From the NCBI GenBank assembly GCA_030063045.1, contig JAQSEB010000124.1, positions 806,001 through 870,000 of the forward strand: a stretch of 64,000 bases of DNA, read 5' to 3'. The stretch is from Pratylenchus scribneri. Its lineage: Eukaryota > Nematoda > Chromadorea > Rhabditida > Pratylenchidae. The notes beneath the pieces were generated by a model. It made no database searches. It saw only the letters and a list, made by a program, of their open reading frames with translations, and was not told the DNA's origin. Shown one piece after another: positions 21,716-32,900 of the stretch (position 1 is the stretch's first letter; each line of letters opens with the position of its first letter). Position numbers and translations under genes: made by a program.

Positions 21716-24700
21716 AGCCATTTGGATAATCCGATGGGCATTTTTTGCCATCTATACCGCCTGCTACGCTGTAATTTTCTATGCCACTTGGCGGCAATAT
21801 TCCCTCTATAAACGGACCACGGAGATTCCAGCTAAGGTAATCTATAGCTTTAATAATTATATGAGACTCTAAAGAATAAATGCATAGAAATATAATAAAT
21901 TAAAAACATTAATTTTCAGTATGCAAATTTGGTATCAAATGAACAATTCAAAAAGGAGCGAAGGAATGAGATGGAAAAATTAAGATTTGACATGCTATTT
22001 TTGGCACTTCGATGGCTTTTACTCATTGTAAATTTACATATTTAGAAAATTAATTTTTAATTTATTAATATAAGTACAAAAAACCTATAATAAGAACTTT
22101 GAATCCCAATCAAAACAAAATTTATTAATGCCAATTTATTACAGCCTTTCTTATTCTTTGGTCTTCTTTTCTTTTTATGGACCAGTTCAAAGAATTTATG
22201 CCATTTTTTTGGCTTCGAAAATGAGGTGGCATTTTTAAATAATATATTAAATATATAAATTTCAGTATTTTTATTCGATTATGTTCGTTTGGCTGGTGCA
22301 TACATTGCAAATGCCATTGAATCTTTTCAATACACTTTTCAATGAATTAATTATTCAAAGAAAATACAAAGAATCAAACGAAGAGATGGAAAATGGGAAT
22401 GTGGAAAAAACGGTAAATGAAATTGATAATAGGTGTTATTCAAAATTAAAAGATATAAGCTAATCGATCAATAAATAATGAAAATGTGTTGCGAATTAGT
22501 CATAATTTGGGGCTAAAGTTGTTTTGGGTGATAAATTATTCTTAAATGTGAACGTTAAAAAATCATCCCGGCAGGAGAGGAAAAGGGTGGGCTTAAAAAG
22601 TAGATTGGGGCAATATTTGATTGATAGGGTTATGGGGCGATTATGATAAAGCAAAAAGTATGGGTACTGTAGGACAAATAGGAAAGACCCTTAGGCATTT
22701 TTGGCATTGACATTGACAGTTGAAATATGTAGTTAATCCATTGAAATTTGACTGATTAATTTATTCATTTATTTATTTCCTTCAAAATTTTATATAATAA
22801 TTTTGTCAGTGAATGAATAATTCCCTCTTTATTTCAGTCAAAATGCTTTTCTGTACTAAAAATTTTGGGCAAACAATTTTTAATCTACACAATTTGCATT
22901 CCGCTTGGCGTTTGCGCATTTTTGGCTGCTGTCCGATTTTTTGGGCCAAACAATTTTTGGCTTGTTGCATTCATTTCGCTGAATATTGGCCTTTATGTAA
23001 ATTTAATTTTTATTAATAAATTAATTAATTTCAAAAACACCAAAAAATATTATAAATTAGAGTTTATTAGACTAAGAAATTCAGCTTTTTTGCTTAAAAA
23101 ATTATGGCCAAAAATTCATAATTCACAGTAGAATATTTTAATTTTTCACACCTTTTTCAGGCAACACTTTTTTTCATGGATTATTTGATGCCATTTATAT
23201 TCCCAAAACAATATGGCCAACTTCCTATGCATGAATGCGAATTGAAAAAGAATATTGAGAAATTATGCGCACAGGAAAATGTGAAAATTTCGGGTGTTTT
23301 CATCTCAAAGAAAGGTTTAATAAATTAGAGTAAAATTTAAAATAAAATTGGAAAAAATTACAGCTAACACAGAAGTCGCTTTTATGGGCTATTGGACTTG
23401 GTCCACACGAAAGAAACTTGTTTTGGATGAAATTTTTTTGGATATTGGATTTTTGAAGAAAGTTTATGAATTCAATGGGAAAAAATATGATGAAGAAAAT
23501 GATGGGACAGTGGAAGAAGGAAATACAAAAATAAATGGAAAGGAAAAGGAGACAAATGTGGCCATTAATGATGCAAATACAAAAGAGGAGAATACAGTTG
23601 CCCCCTTGTTGCCGCAAATTGTCAATGAAAATGAAGAAAAGGTACTTTGCAAAAAAGGGACAATAGAGAATAAGTGTTAAAATAGTAGTATATTGGATTT
23701 TTTGTTGAATCCAATACATAGATTTAATTGATTATCCAAATTTTGTACATTGGAAAATGTTTCAGTATTCTTTCAGCCTACTCTAATTAAATCTTTCATA
23801 GTTTCAAATTAAATTCTTTACTGTAAAACATTTAATTATCAAAATGGTTAATTAAAAACATTGGCCAGAATTCTATTGCCAAAAATCCAAAACTGCCGGA
23901 TTTTGGCCTATTTTTTAATTTTTTTTATACCTTTTTGCCAATTTTCAATAAAAATCCACTGATTCTTTCTCTTCATCTTTATTAGTGTAAACATTGTTAG
24001 CTAATTTGCAAAATTTAAATGAAATAACAGTGTAAAATTCCTAAGGTCTTAAACTCTTAAAATGGCAAATTTTTTATTTACATTAATTTTGTGAAGATCA
24101 ATATTAATATGTGAAATTAAATTAAAATATTTACAGATTAAGAAAATTAATGAAAAGAATGTTGAGAACAAGAATAAAATTGAAGAGACCGATGAGGAAT
24201 TTGTCCTAAATGATGAAGAAATTATGGGAATGGTCGCAGCCGAAATTGGATTATACAAATTAAAGACTGGAATCCGCGATCGAATCATTCATCGAATCAA
24301 CCATTTGGTTGGAATTTAATATTTTTTAATTGAAAAATTAAAAGATAATAATTAATAAATAATTTTTTCTGCCACTTTTTCCTGTAAAATTACAAAAAGA
24401 TGACATCGGAATATCAAAAAATAATCCGAAAAAAATTTTTAAACATAAAATTCTGATATTTTTGACGGCAATTTTTAATTATTAATAAATTTTCAGTGTT
24501 TGGAATTGTTGCCACTGCTCATTTTCCAATTCACCTATCAATCAGAAATGATATTTTCGGCTTTCCATGTTCCCCCAACTGAATATTATCCACCAATTGT
24601 TGGCAGTTGGTTTGCCATTTCCCTTTTTGTTTGGCCCGCATTCGAACTATATTCCGGCATTTTAACATTCCGTCGAGTATTTATGGAAGATCATGTCAGG

Positions 24701-24886
24701 GCCAAAAGTGCAATCCAACTGGGCTATGGCAAAGAATATCGCGCCGGATTGGTCAAATTTTGGACGGAAATTGGCATTGAATTGGGCGATTGGCTGTATC
24801 GTCTTTTACAAAGAGGCCAATGGGAGAGGATGCCAACAGATTTGGATGAATTGGACAAAATTCTGGCGGCAAAGGAAGAATTGTGA
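21711..24886 (+). CDS. Ste24/ZMPSTE24-like membrane protein lacking the zinc motif
   Basis: Relative of CAAX prenyl protease 1 (M48A), a multi-pass ER/nuclear-membrane zinc protease. Exons in order: MEAIWIIRWAFFAIYTACYA...YKRTTEIPAK (21711), ANLVSNEQFKKER (21920), FLFFGLLFFLW (22146), YFYSIMFVWLVHTLQMP (22266), SKCFSVLKILGKQFLIYT (22838), ATLFFMDYLMPFIFPKQYGQ (23161), ANTEVAFMGYWTWSTRKK (23362), an acidic insert, NDEEIMGMVAAEIGLYKLK (about 24200-24260) and the C-terminal exon 24497-24886. The RxxxYK..T..iP, DY..P.....LP and SNAYFYG-like segments follow the family order. The HELGHWKL position reads AEIGLYKL: both zinc-binding His are lost and the Glu is kept. The later HP motif is also absent. 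Eight or more membrane segments. Probably a pseudoprotease. Confidence 0.8.
22570..22700. repeat. Dispersed repeat, inverted match to 12.35-12.46 kb
   Basis: In an intron of the Ste24-like gene. Words GGGGCAATATTTGA, GGTACTGTAGGACA and ACCCTTAGGCATTTTTG are reverse complements of those at 12345-12455. Confidence 0.6.
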
Positions 24887-26212
24887 ATCAGAAGAGGAAA
24901 AATTACAGAATTTTTTTCTTTGATTTTTTGAATTCTTTTCTTTTAAATTTTCTCTATAATCTTTAAAATTTCCTCCTACCTCACAACCAATCTTTTCTTT
25001 TTTATTAAATACTTAGAATATTAGTTAAATTTAGAAAATGTCAGAATATTTCTAATTTTTTAATTTCGATAAATTTTTTAAAAATTAATTGAATTTTGTT
25101 TAGATGGCAATACGACAAAAATTATTCTCGAATGCAGGAAGAATGAAATAATTGCCAATAAAATACGCAATTTTCTATCTCCTCCAAAATATACAAGAGG
25201 GAATATTATCCACATTCTACCTCAAATTATATTAAAATATCAATTAAATTAGTACCTATACCTAAATATGAAATGTTTTAAATTTTGATAAATTTTTTGA
25301 ATTAATGAAAGCATTGCTTTTAATAATTGCAATTAAAATTAGATGGAAAATTAAATTTTTTATTTGATTTGAATTTTATTGATGATCCAACAGAAATTTG
25401 TTTTGGATTTGTAATATGATAAAAAAATTATTCTCGGTTGGCTGGATGGAATAATTGATAATAAAATGTCTGTACCATCCTCTTCCTCACCATATTCAGC
25501 GACATTGTCCCCATTCAACCTTCTTGGTTTTATTTTTAATTTTATCCATAATTTTTCATTATTCATCCAAAATTCATTTCATCCCATATTTTCACATCAA
25601 TTTTTGAGTAGAACTTTCATTAGCACATTTATGCGAATATTTTTAATTATGCTTTTTAAATAATATACATACAATATTCATTGCTCAAAAATACTATTAG
25701 AATTATTATTAAATTTTAATAAGCGATCTTTATCCTCCAAATTGCCAAAACTCTATACATTATGTCATAAAGTTTACAATGTTTTTTGGCTCCAAATTTA
25801 AGGAGAGAATATTATATGTTCCATAAAGTGGCAGTAGGTGATGGTTGATGAGCCTCTGGGCCCATTCCCTTCCAAAGTTAGAGAAAAATGAGCAATTAAT
25901 TTAAGTCCAAGCGCATTTCTTTCATTTGAGATTTGAATATTGGCGCCAAAATGGCAAACGCGCAACGCCGTTGGGGTCATTGCTCATTGAGAAGATTGTT
26001 TATATTATTCATATTTCTTTCATTGCATTCCCATTCACATTTCCTTCTTGCACTTCATGTCAGCAAAATTATTTTTCCACGAATTTTTTAAAATTTTCCC
26101 TATTTATAAATAATAATTAATAAAGTTAGATTTTATATAAGATTTATTTAATGTTCAGATTAAATTTTGCAAACCGAGGATATTATTTAAAATATTTAAC
26201 TACATTTAAATA
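24887..26212. other. Intergenic, with a diverged duplication
   Basis: Segments 25100-25200 and 25410-25500 resemble each other (both carry AAAAATTATTCTC and GAATAATTG followed by ATAAAA), an old tandem duplication. No coding region supported; open frames here are short and lack splice context. Confidence 0.5.
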
Positions 26213-29200
26213 ATGGATCAGAAAGGAGGACCGGGTGCAAAATTATTGGAGGAACATTTTGAACATGATAACCAACTTGGAACAGTCAAATATACGGGCA
26301 AATTTATGCTTGGTAATTTGGAAAAAGTTTTCGCCAAAGGAAATTTGATGGAAATGTTTGAGGCGGCCCAACAAATTTTGCCCAATTGTTTCAATGGATG
26401 TTTGGAGAAAATGTTTGCACACGGTCAACAAAATGGCATCAAACCAAATTACATTGGTACGTATAGAGGAAAATTTATATTTATCTAGGTACTTATGGAC
26501 TTTGTGTCCTCTTTTTTGTTTGAGATGGGAAAAAGTGAAGTGCCTGCCCCTTATGATTCATCAGGGTTAGGGCTAGGGTAATTAGGGGTAACCTGGATGA
26601 TATCCTATCCCTGATGATCCCTCCCTAACCTTAATCCTGATGAACCAAAGAGGGGACCTTTTACTTTTCCCAAGTTCACCAAAAGGAGAACACAAAGTCC
26701 ATAATTACCTATTATTTATGTTTTTAGGTTTAGGGGATTAAGAATATTTTTTTTTCGACAAATTTTTTACTACTCTCACCGTTCAAAAAAATTTATTTTA
26801 AGGATTTATTCTTCGCTCTGACAAAATTCCATTTGGCGGTGAAATTTGTGAGCCAAAGCCAATCAAATCGAATGTTAATTTGGAGGATTTGGTGGAACGA
26901 GTTCAGGACAAATTAGGGAATATGGATGTTGATTTGAAGGTAGAGGCCGGCGCGGATTCCGGATCCGTACGGATTATCCGGACCCGGAGTCCGAAATCCG
27001 TATATTTTTTGATTTTCCGGATTTTTTCCGGGCCGGATTTTTGTACGGATTATCCGGTCCGGTCCGGCCCGGAATTTTCCCAATCCGTACAATCCGGTCC
27101 GGATCTTACGGATTTTCCAAATTGTTTTAAAAAGGACCATTCATCCAATTTTTTGAATAATTTTTTTGAAACGATGTAAAAATTCTATTAAATATTTTTT
27201 TTATATTTACTTTTTCTGATTCTTTTTTAATAGGCATATCTTTTTTTGCTTTCTTTATCCAATGGGTACCAATTTTTTGCCGAATGATTTTTCACATTCT
27301 TTTAACGAATGTAAATAAAAATTAATTATTCAACATAAAATGGTTTCTAATAAAAAAAATATGGATAAATTAGGTTTTAATAAAGCCAAAATGGACCAAA
27401 AGGGTGTGCGCGGGATATATCTGGATAAAGGAAGATTAAGGTGGATATAGAGGGATTAAGAGAGAATAATGTCTGAAATGGATGGGTGATTATTCGCTTG
27501 GATTAGGGAGGGTAGGGAAGTTAGCCGATGGCCCTGAGAGTGCGCGGGATATATCCGGATATCGAGAGATTAAAGTGGATATTGGGGATTAAGCCTCCGA
27601 AATTGATAGGATTAAGTTAGGAAATATTTTTCGATATCAACAAATATAAGGCTTATTTTTGGATTTGTGCCGCTTCAAGATTTTAAAGCGGTATGCGCGT
27701 GTCCCGGTTTGGAGCTGTTTTAATTCCGGCTTCGCGCGAATCCAATACTCCGAACCCCTTACCCTAATCCCTAGCTTTATAAATGTATTATAGGCCTTAA
27801 ACCTACCAGTTTGAGTACTAGTCTAGTCAGGGCCACCGGCTAACTTCCCTACCCTCCCTAATCCAAGCGAATAATCACCCATCAATTTCAGTCAGTATTC
27901 CCATTTAATCCCTCTATATCCACCTTAATCCTCCTTTATCCAGATATATCCCGAGCACCTCCTTTTGATCCATTTTGGCCTTAATTAAATCTAATTTATC
28001 GTGTACAATTATTCAGCATTGCACAAGATGTTTATGATTATCGCCGATCAAGTTTGAGTCCAGAAACTGTAGAAATGTTGATTTTCCTTAATAAAAGTAT
28101 TCCTGAAGTCGGCTCATATTAATTTGCATGAATTTGATTTCATTCATTGTTTTAATTTTACGATAAATTTTATTTATTTTTATTTTATATGCGCAAAAAA
28201 AATTATTTTTTACTTTAAATCTGCGAAAAAAATTTTTTTTGAAAATCCGTAATCCGTATCCGGATCCGTATTTTTTTTGGTACGGATTATTTCCGGACCG
28301 GATTTTGTACGGATTATCCGGTCCGGTCCGGCCCGGGATTTTTTCGGTTCGAAAATCCGGTCCGCGGGTCCGGATTTTCCTCCGCGCCGGTCTCTATTTG
28401 AAGGGAAAACCATTCACTGTGATCATCAATGGCGTTCAAAAAGGTGGAACATCATCGATATCATCATCTTTGCCGAATGCCAACAAAATTGTGGAAACTA
28501 ACAAAAACATTGCCAAAAAGTTTGATGCTGCAAAGATCGAGGCCAAAATTGAAGAATTAGAATTGGGGGTATAAATTGCTTTTAATAATTAAATGGGAAT
28601 GGGAAGTGAATATTTGACAGAAAATATTACCCCAAATATAAATTGTTGCATTTTTCAATTTATTTTTTAAAATGTTGATTTGACAATTTAATTTTTGGCT
28701 TAACCTATTCTAACTAACATAAATTTTAAACTAAATTTATGTAATATAAATTTAAAAATTTAGGATTTGCCTGACGCTGAATTAATTGAAGAAGCCTTTG
28801 AGCAAAATGTCAAATTTCGTTTGGTTAAATACATTGGACATTTCAATATGGTGGATCCTATGTTGGGTGATAAGAAGAAGGAGATAATGAGTGATTTTAA
28901 CAATATCATGAGAGGAATTGCGCCAAAAATATACCGTAAATGTTTCCGAGAATGTTTGGAGAAAATGATGTCACATGGCGAAAAGCATGGAATAAAGCCG
29001 AATCGAATTGGTTTGTATTCAATTTTATCCGTTTATTTATATTTTATTTAAATTTTATATTTTTAGGCTTCATTGTTTGCTGTCCAGAAATTATTCCTTC
29101 TGGCGAAATTTGTGAACCGATTAAACCAAATGCAAATTTTGATGAACTGATCAATCGCGTTGAACAGAAATTGGTCAATTTGGATGTGACCTTTGAAATG

Positions 29201-29239
29201 CTGCCATTTATGGTTACTGTTACTGGGACTGAAATTTGA
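26213..29239 (+). CDS. Two-domain nematode protein of unknown family
   Basis: Not recognised. Exons: 26213-26456, 26803-26939, 28404-about 28568, about 28764-29010 and 29067-29239, all in frame. The protein (about 320 aa, no signal peptide or membrane segment) is two copies of one domain. Copy 1 has [53 protein letters not shown] and [20 protein letters not shown]. Copy 2 has [53 protein letters not shown] and [20 protein letters not shown]. Both copies carry an intron at the same codon (the Gly after KPNxI), so the duplication included introns. Only copy 1 has the extra intron 26940-28403, which is a hAT element. Between the domains is a Ser/Asn/Lys linker. Paired Cys residues hint at disulphides or metal binding, but nothing further can be said. 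Confidence 0.75.
26486..26711. repeat. Intronic short inverted-repeat element
   Basis: In intron 1 of the two-domain gene. Ends are TAGGTACTTATGGACTTTGT and, inverted, TAGGTAATTATGGACTTTGT. The middle contains AGGGTTAGGGCTAGGG-like sequence. No coding capacity. Confidence 0.75.
26933..26940. repeat. hAT target-site duplication, left copy
   Basis: TTTGAAGG directly before the element end TAGAGGCC; identical to 28397-28404. Confidence 0.85.
26941..28396. mobile_element. hAT-superfamily element remnant serving as an intron
   Basis: Terminal inverted repeats TAGAGGCCGGCGCGGA (left) and, inverted from the right, TAGAGACCGGCGCGGA fit the hAT YARNG terminus. A perfect 8-bp duplication TTTGAAGG flanks it, the hAT length. 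Both ends hold CCGGTCCGG-rich subterminal repeats. At about 28010-28122 the plus strand still encodes [20 protein letters not shown] and EMLIFLNKS, the recognisable C-terminal dimerisation region of a hAT transposase. The rest of the transposase is lost, and a foldback element is nested at 27362-28004. The host exon reads in frame if positions 26940-28403 are removed. Confidence 0.9.
27362..28004. repeat. Foldback element (family FB, copy 2) nested in hAT remnant
   Basis: Outer ends GGATAAATTAGGTTTTAATA and its inverted counterpart at about 27985-28004. The arms carry GGATATATCTGGATAAAGGA and GGTGGATATAGAGGGATTAA. The centre has GGCTTCGCGCGAATCC and CCCTAATCCCTAGC, as in copies 1 and 3. Confidence 0.8.
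28397..28404. repeat. hAT target-site duplication, right copy
   Basis: TTTGAAGG immediately after the element end CTCTA. Its AAG supplies the 3' splice-site AG at 28402-28403. Confidence 0.85.
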
Positions 29240-29914
29240 TTGTCGTGTCGAGAAGACGAAATGTGAAGAAGAATTTGTAAAACTGAAAAGCAAAATAATG
29301 CTTTTTAAAACTCAATTCAATAAATGACAACTTTTTTAATTACTTATGCTAATAACCATAACCATCCATTACAATTTTCATAACATTCATTTGATAAAAT
29401 AAATTGCTGGAGAGGGATATTTGCGCATTTCTCATTATTTTGACCGTTTTATAATTTTATATCTCAGTCAATGAAAATTCTTAATTTTTATTTCGTCTTT
29501 TTGTAAAATTTATTGTAATATTTTTTAAAAATTTTATTAGATTTTACAAATTTAATTTCAATCATTTTTACCATTAAAAGGAATAGAATTTGAATATTAA
29601 TGAAATATTTTTACTATTTTAAAGAAATAATAAAAAAATGGAAATTAGAAGACACTCATATCTTTTTTTCCACAAAAATAAACCTAATAATCAGTAATTC
29701 TTCACAGAAAATAAAATGGTGAATGGTAATTAATTTTTATCTAATATATTTAAAAAAGACTATTTGACAATTTTTAACAAAATAAAAATTAATAAAAACA
29801 ATAAATGATAAAAAATAATGAGAATCATCATAATCAAAAAAATAAAAAACCCCTCCTCTCAATGAAAAACTTTCTGATTGAAGGCAAAATTGAATCAGAT
29901 GAGAATGGATGAAT
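29240..29914. other. Intergenic between convergent genes
   Basis: AT-rich 3' flanks of the two-domain gene (plus) and the RTEL1-like gene (minus). AATAAA occurs near 29318. No gene or repeat recognised. Confidence 0.6.
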
Positions 29915-32900
29915 TTATATTGAAGGGCGAATCCATGAAGGAAATACTTGACGATTCATTTCGGCATAGCGAGAATCAGCCAATATTACGGTGCCAAAAT
30001 CCTGAAATATTCATCAATCATTTATAAAATTAAATTGTTTCCCTCACATCTTTGTGCCGAATTACTCGTCCAAGTGCCTGATTCACGGCTCGAATTGCCT
30101 CATTTTCGTACCATTCATTCGGATTCCTTTTGTGGATGGCATATCTTTTTAAGTATTCCTTCTTCAGCAGAATCTTGGGTTCGTAAATGGGTGCAAATGG
30201 GATGCTAACAATGACCACGGTACGACAATGGCTGTCGGGAAAATCGATGCCTTCACTCAACTGAAATTTAAAAAAATGAAAAACTTGCTAAATATTTTAT
30301 TTTATTTGTGTAAATTTTTTGATACATTAACAATAGATTCTTGCCTTTCCTCTGCAAACAGCAAATAAAATTGCGCCTCCAGCTCGAATGGCGGTATCGA
30401 AATCACGCAATAGATTTTGAATTTCGGTTTTGTTAGTTGGCTCACAAAATATTTGCTTCTGTCTGTCTAATTTAGCCCACATTTCTGTACACTTCCAATG
30501 TGAAATGAAATTGTCCATTTGTGCATAGGAAGGAAAGAAGACCAACATTCCGTGAGGTGTTATTCCCATCAATTTCAGTAATAATTCGCCAATTGCTTCT
30601 TTGTAATTGTCGGCATTTCTTAAAATATTAAATATTAATTAATTGATTTAGAATGGTTTGAAAATTCTTATTTTTATATTTTTAATCAATAAAAAATTCC
30701 GTTACCTGTTTTCATATGTTCCCAGCAGTGGAACATTGCTTGGGTCTGGTCCTTTTTTGATAATTCCAATTATTAAATTGTCTTGACGGGCACAATGGTC
30801 TGATTCGAAAATTTCGCCAAAATGGATGCCCATTGTGTTCTTGAATGTGTCCATTGGGGCCAGTGTGCTCGATGAGAGAAGAATTGATCGAGTCCCCCGC
30901 GATTCTAAATAGCGCATGGCTACAGCTGCATTGAAGCACCTGTTTTTTAATTACAATATGTTTTTGTTCCCAAACATTTTTTTAATATTTTGTGTTTTTT
31001 TGTAAACATTTTTTTCTTTTTCTTTACTCAAATATTTTCGTTTTCCAAAAGATTTTTATTTTAACAAACATTTGTATTTTCTCATATTTTCAAAAACATT
31101 GTGTTTTTGTTTTCCCATTTGTTTTCCCAAACATTTGTGTTTTCCCAAACATTGTTTTGTTTTTGTTTTCCCAAACATTTTCTTTTCCCAAACATTGTTT
31201 TGTTTTTGTTTTCCCAAACATTTGTCTTTTCCCAAACATTGTTTTGTTTTTGTTTTCCCAAACATTTGTATTTTCCCAAACATTGTTTTGTTTTTGTTTT
31301 CCCAAACATTTGTATTTTCCCAAACATTTGTGTTTTCCCAAACATTTGTATTTTCCCAAACATTGTTTTGTTTTTGTTTTCCCAAACATTTGTATTTTCC
31401 CAAACATTTGTGTTTTCCCAAACATTTGTATTTTCCCAAACATTTGTGTTTTCCCAAACATTTGTATTTTCCCAAACATTGTTTTGTTTTTGTTTTCCCA
31501 AACATTTGTATTTTCCCAAACATTTGTGTTTTCCCAAACATTTGTATTTTCCTAAACATTGTTTTTTTTGTCTTTTTTCCCAAACATTGTTTTATTTTTG
31601 TTTTCCCAAACATTTGTATTTTCCCAAACATTGTTTTGTTTTTGTTTTCCCAAACATTTGTCTTTTCCCAAACATTGTTTTGTTTTTGTTTTCCCAAACA
31701 TTCTTTTGTTTTTGTTTTCCCAAACATGTGTTTTCCCAAACATTTGTGTTTTCCCAAACATTGTTTTATTTTTGTTTTCCCAAACATTTGTGCTTTCCCA
31801 AACATTTGTATTTTTTAAAACATTTTGTTTTTTACAAAATATTTTTTATATAATATTTAAAATTATCTTCATCATATTCTATAAATTTTATGCTTCTTTT
31901 TCCAATCATTTTCCAAAACATTTTAATTCTTTAAAATTAAAACATAAAATAAAAATGCTTCTAACCAGTAATGTAATTCCAACGCTCCTCCTCTTTTGTC
32001 AATGAAAAGTAGAAAATGAACAGAGGCATCTTCTTCGGTGTCGTTCTTAGATGGAGATCGATGACCATCAGATGTACCGATGAAAACGCATGAAATCAAG
32101 GTGGAAAATTCGATGAGCGATGTGCCTCGAAGTGCCCAAATTCCCTTGTTTTTGTCTGCTGGAAAATCACCAAAATTTAATATTAAAAAATTTAGTTTTT
32201 TTTTTTACCATTTTTGGCTAAAAATAGCCCAATTCGATCGATGGTTTTACGGATTTGGTCACGTTGATTTCGATGGATTTGGGCGGACCGCATCAATTCG
32301 ATCATTTTAGATCCAGGAAAATATTTTCCATGCAATCCCGGCAAAGTTTCACCTCCAGATTCCTGATCAAGCGAATCTATTAGCTCCTCGAATGATTGCA
32401 ACATTTCTAGAAAATATGTTTAAAATTGGAAAATTTTTGCTTAGGATAGTTTGTTTTATTAGGTTTATTTTTAAAAAAATTAACCAACCAAGTAAATTTG
32501 AAACTTCCTTCTTGTTAAGCATCTTTTCCTCGTCATCAACTTCTTTCTTTTCATCGCCCAATTCCACAAAACTTTCGCCATCCTCGTCCTAAATAAATTC
32601 ATTTTTCTCATCTAAACTCGAATTTTAATGAACCATTTCCATTTGTTGGCACAATTCTTTCTCTTCTTCCTTTTTCTTGATCATTTCCAGCACATATTTC
32701 GCTTCCTTAATGGCTTCGGCCAGTCTTCTAGTGGAGAAATCCATTGAAATTGCTTCTTCCGCTTCTTTTTCAATATTATGTCCTTCGTCAAAGATCAAAA
32801 TTGAACCTTTGGCCTGAATTTTTTAAAATATTGAGATGATTATTTGATTGATTGGCAGAAAAATGTCCCATCATTACCTTCGGCCTAAAATTATAAATTA

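Noticed and set aside
23300..23719. 139-residue minus-strand hydrophobic open frame
   Set aside because: Antisense shadow of the acidic exon of the Ste24-like gene; no family match or splice support.
21711..24886. Initial reading of the multi-pass gene as a bestrophin or other ion channel
   Set aside because: The order of YK..T..iP, DY..P....LP, the SNAYFYG-like strand and the DEE...EIG..KL segment follows Ste24 proteases, and bestrophin signatures are absent.
26880..28574. Open frames with repeated Arg-Thr-Gly-Pro-Asp peptides
   Set aside because: They come from CCGGTCCGG subterminal repeats of the hAT element and are removed by splicing; only their ends (to 26939 and from 28404) are host exons.
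30992..31853. Open frames of up to 250 residues on both strands (repeated FPKH / MFGK peptides)
   Set aside because: They are translations of the minisatellite, open in several frames at once, and lie inside an intron of the RTEL1-like gene.
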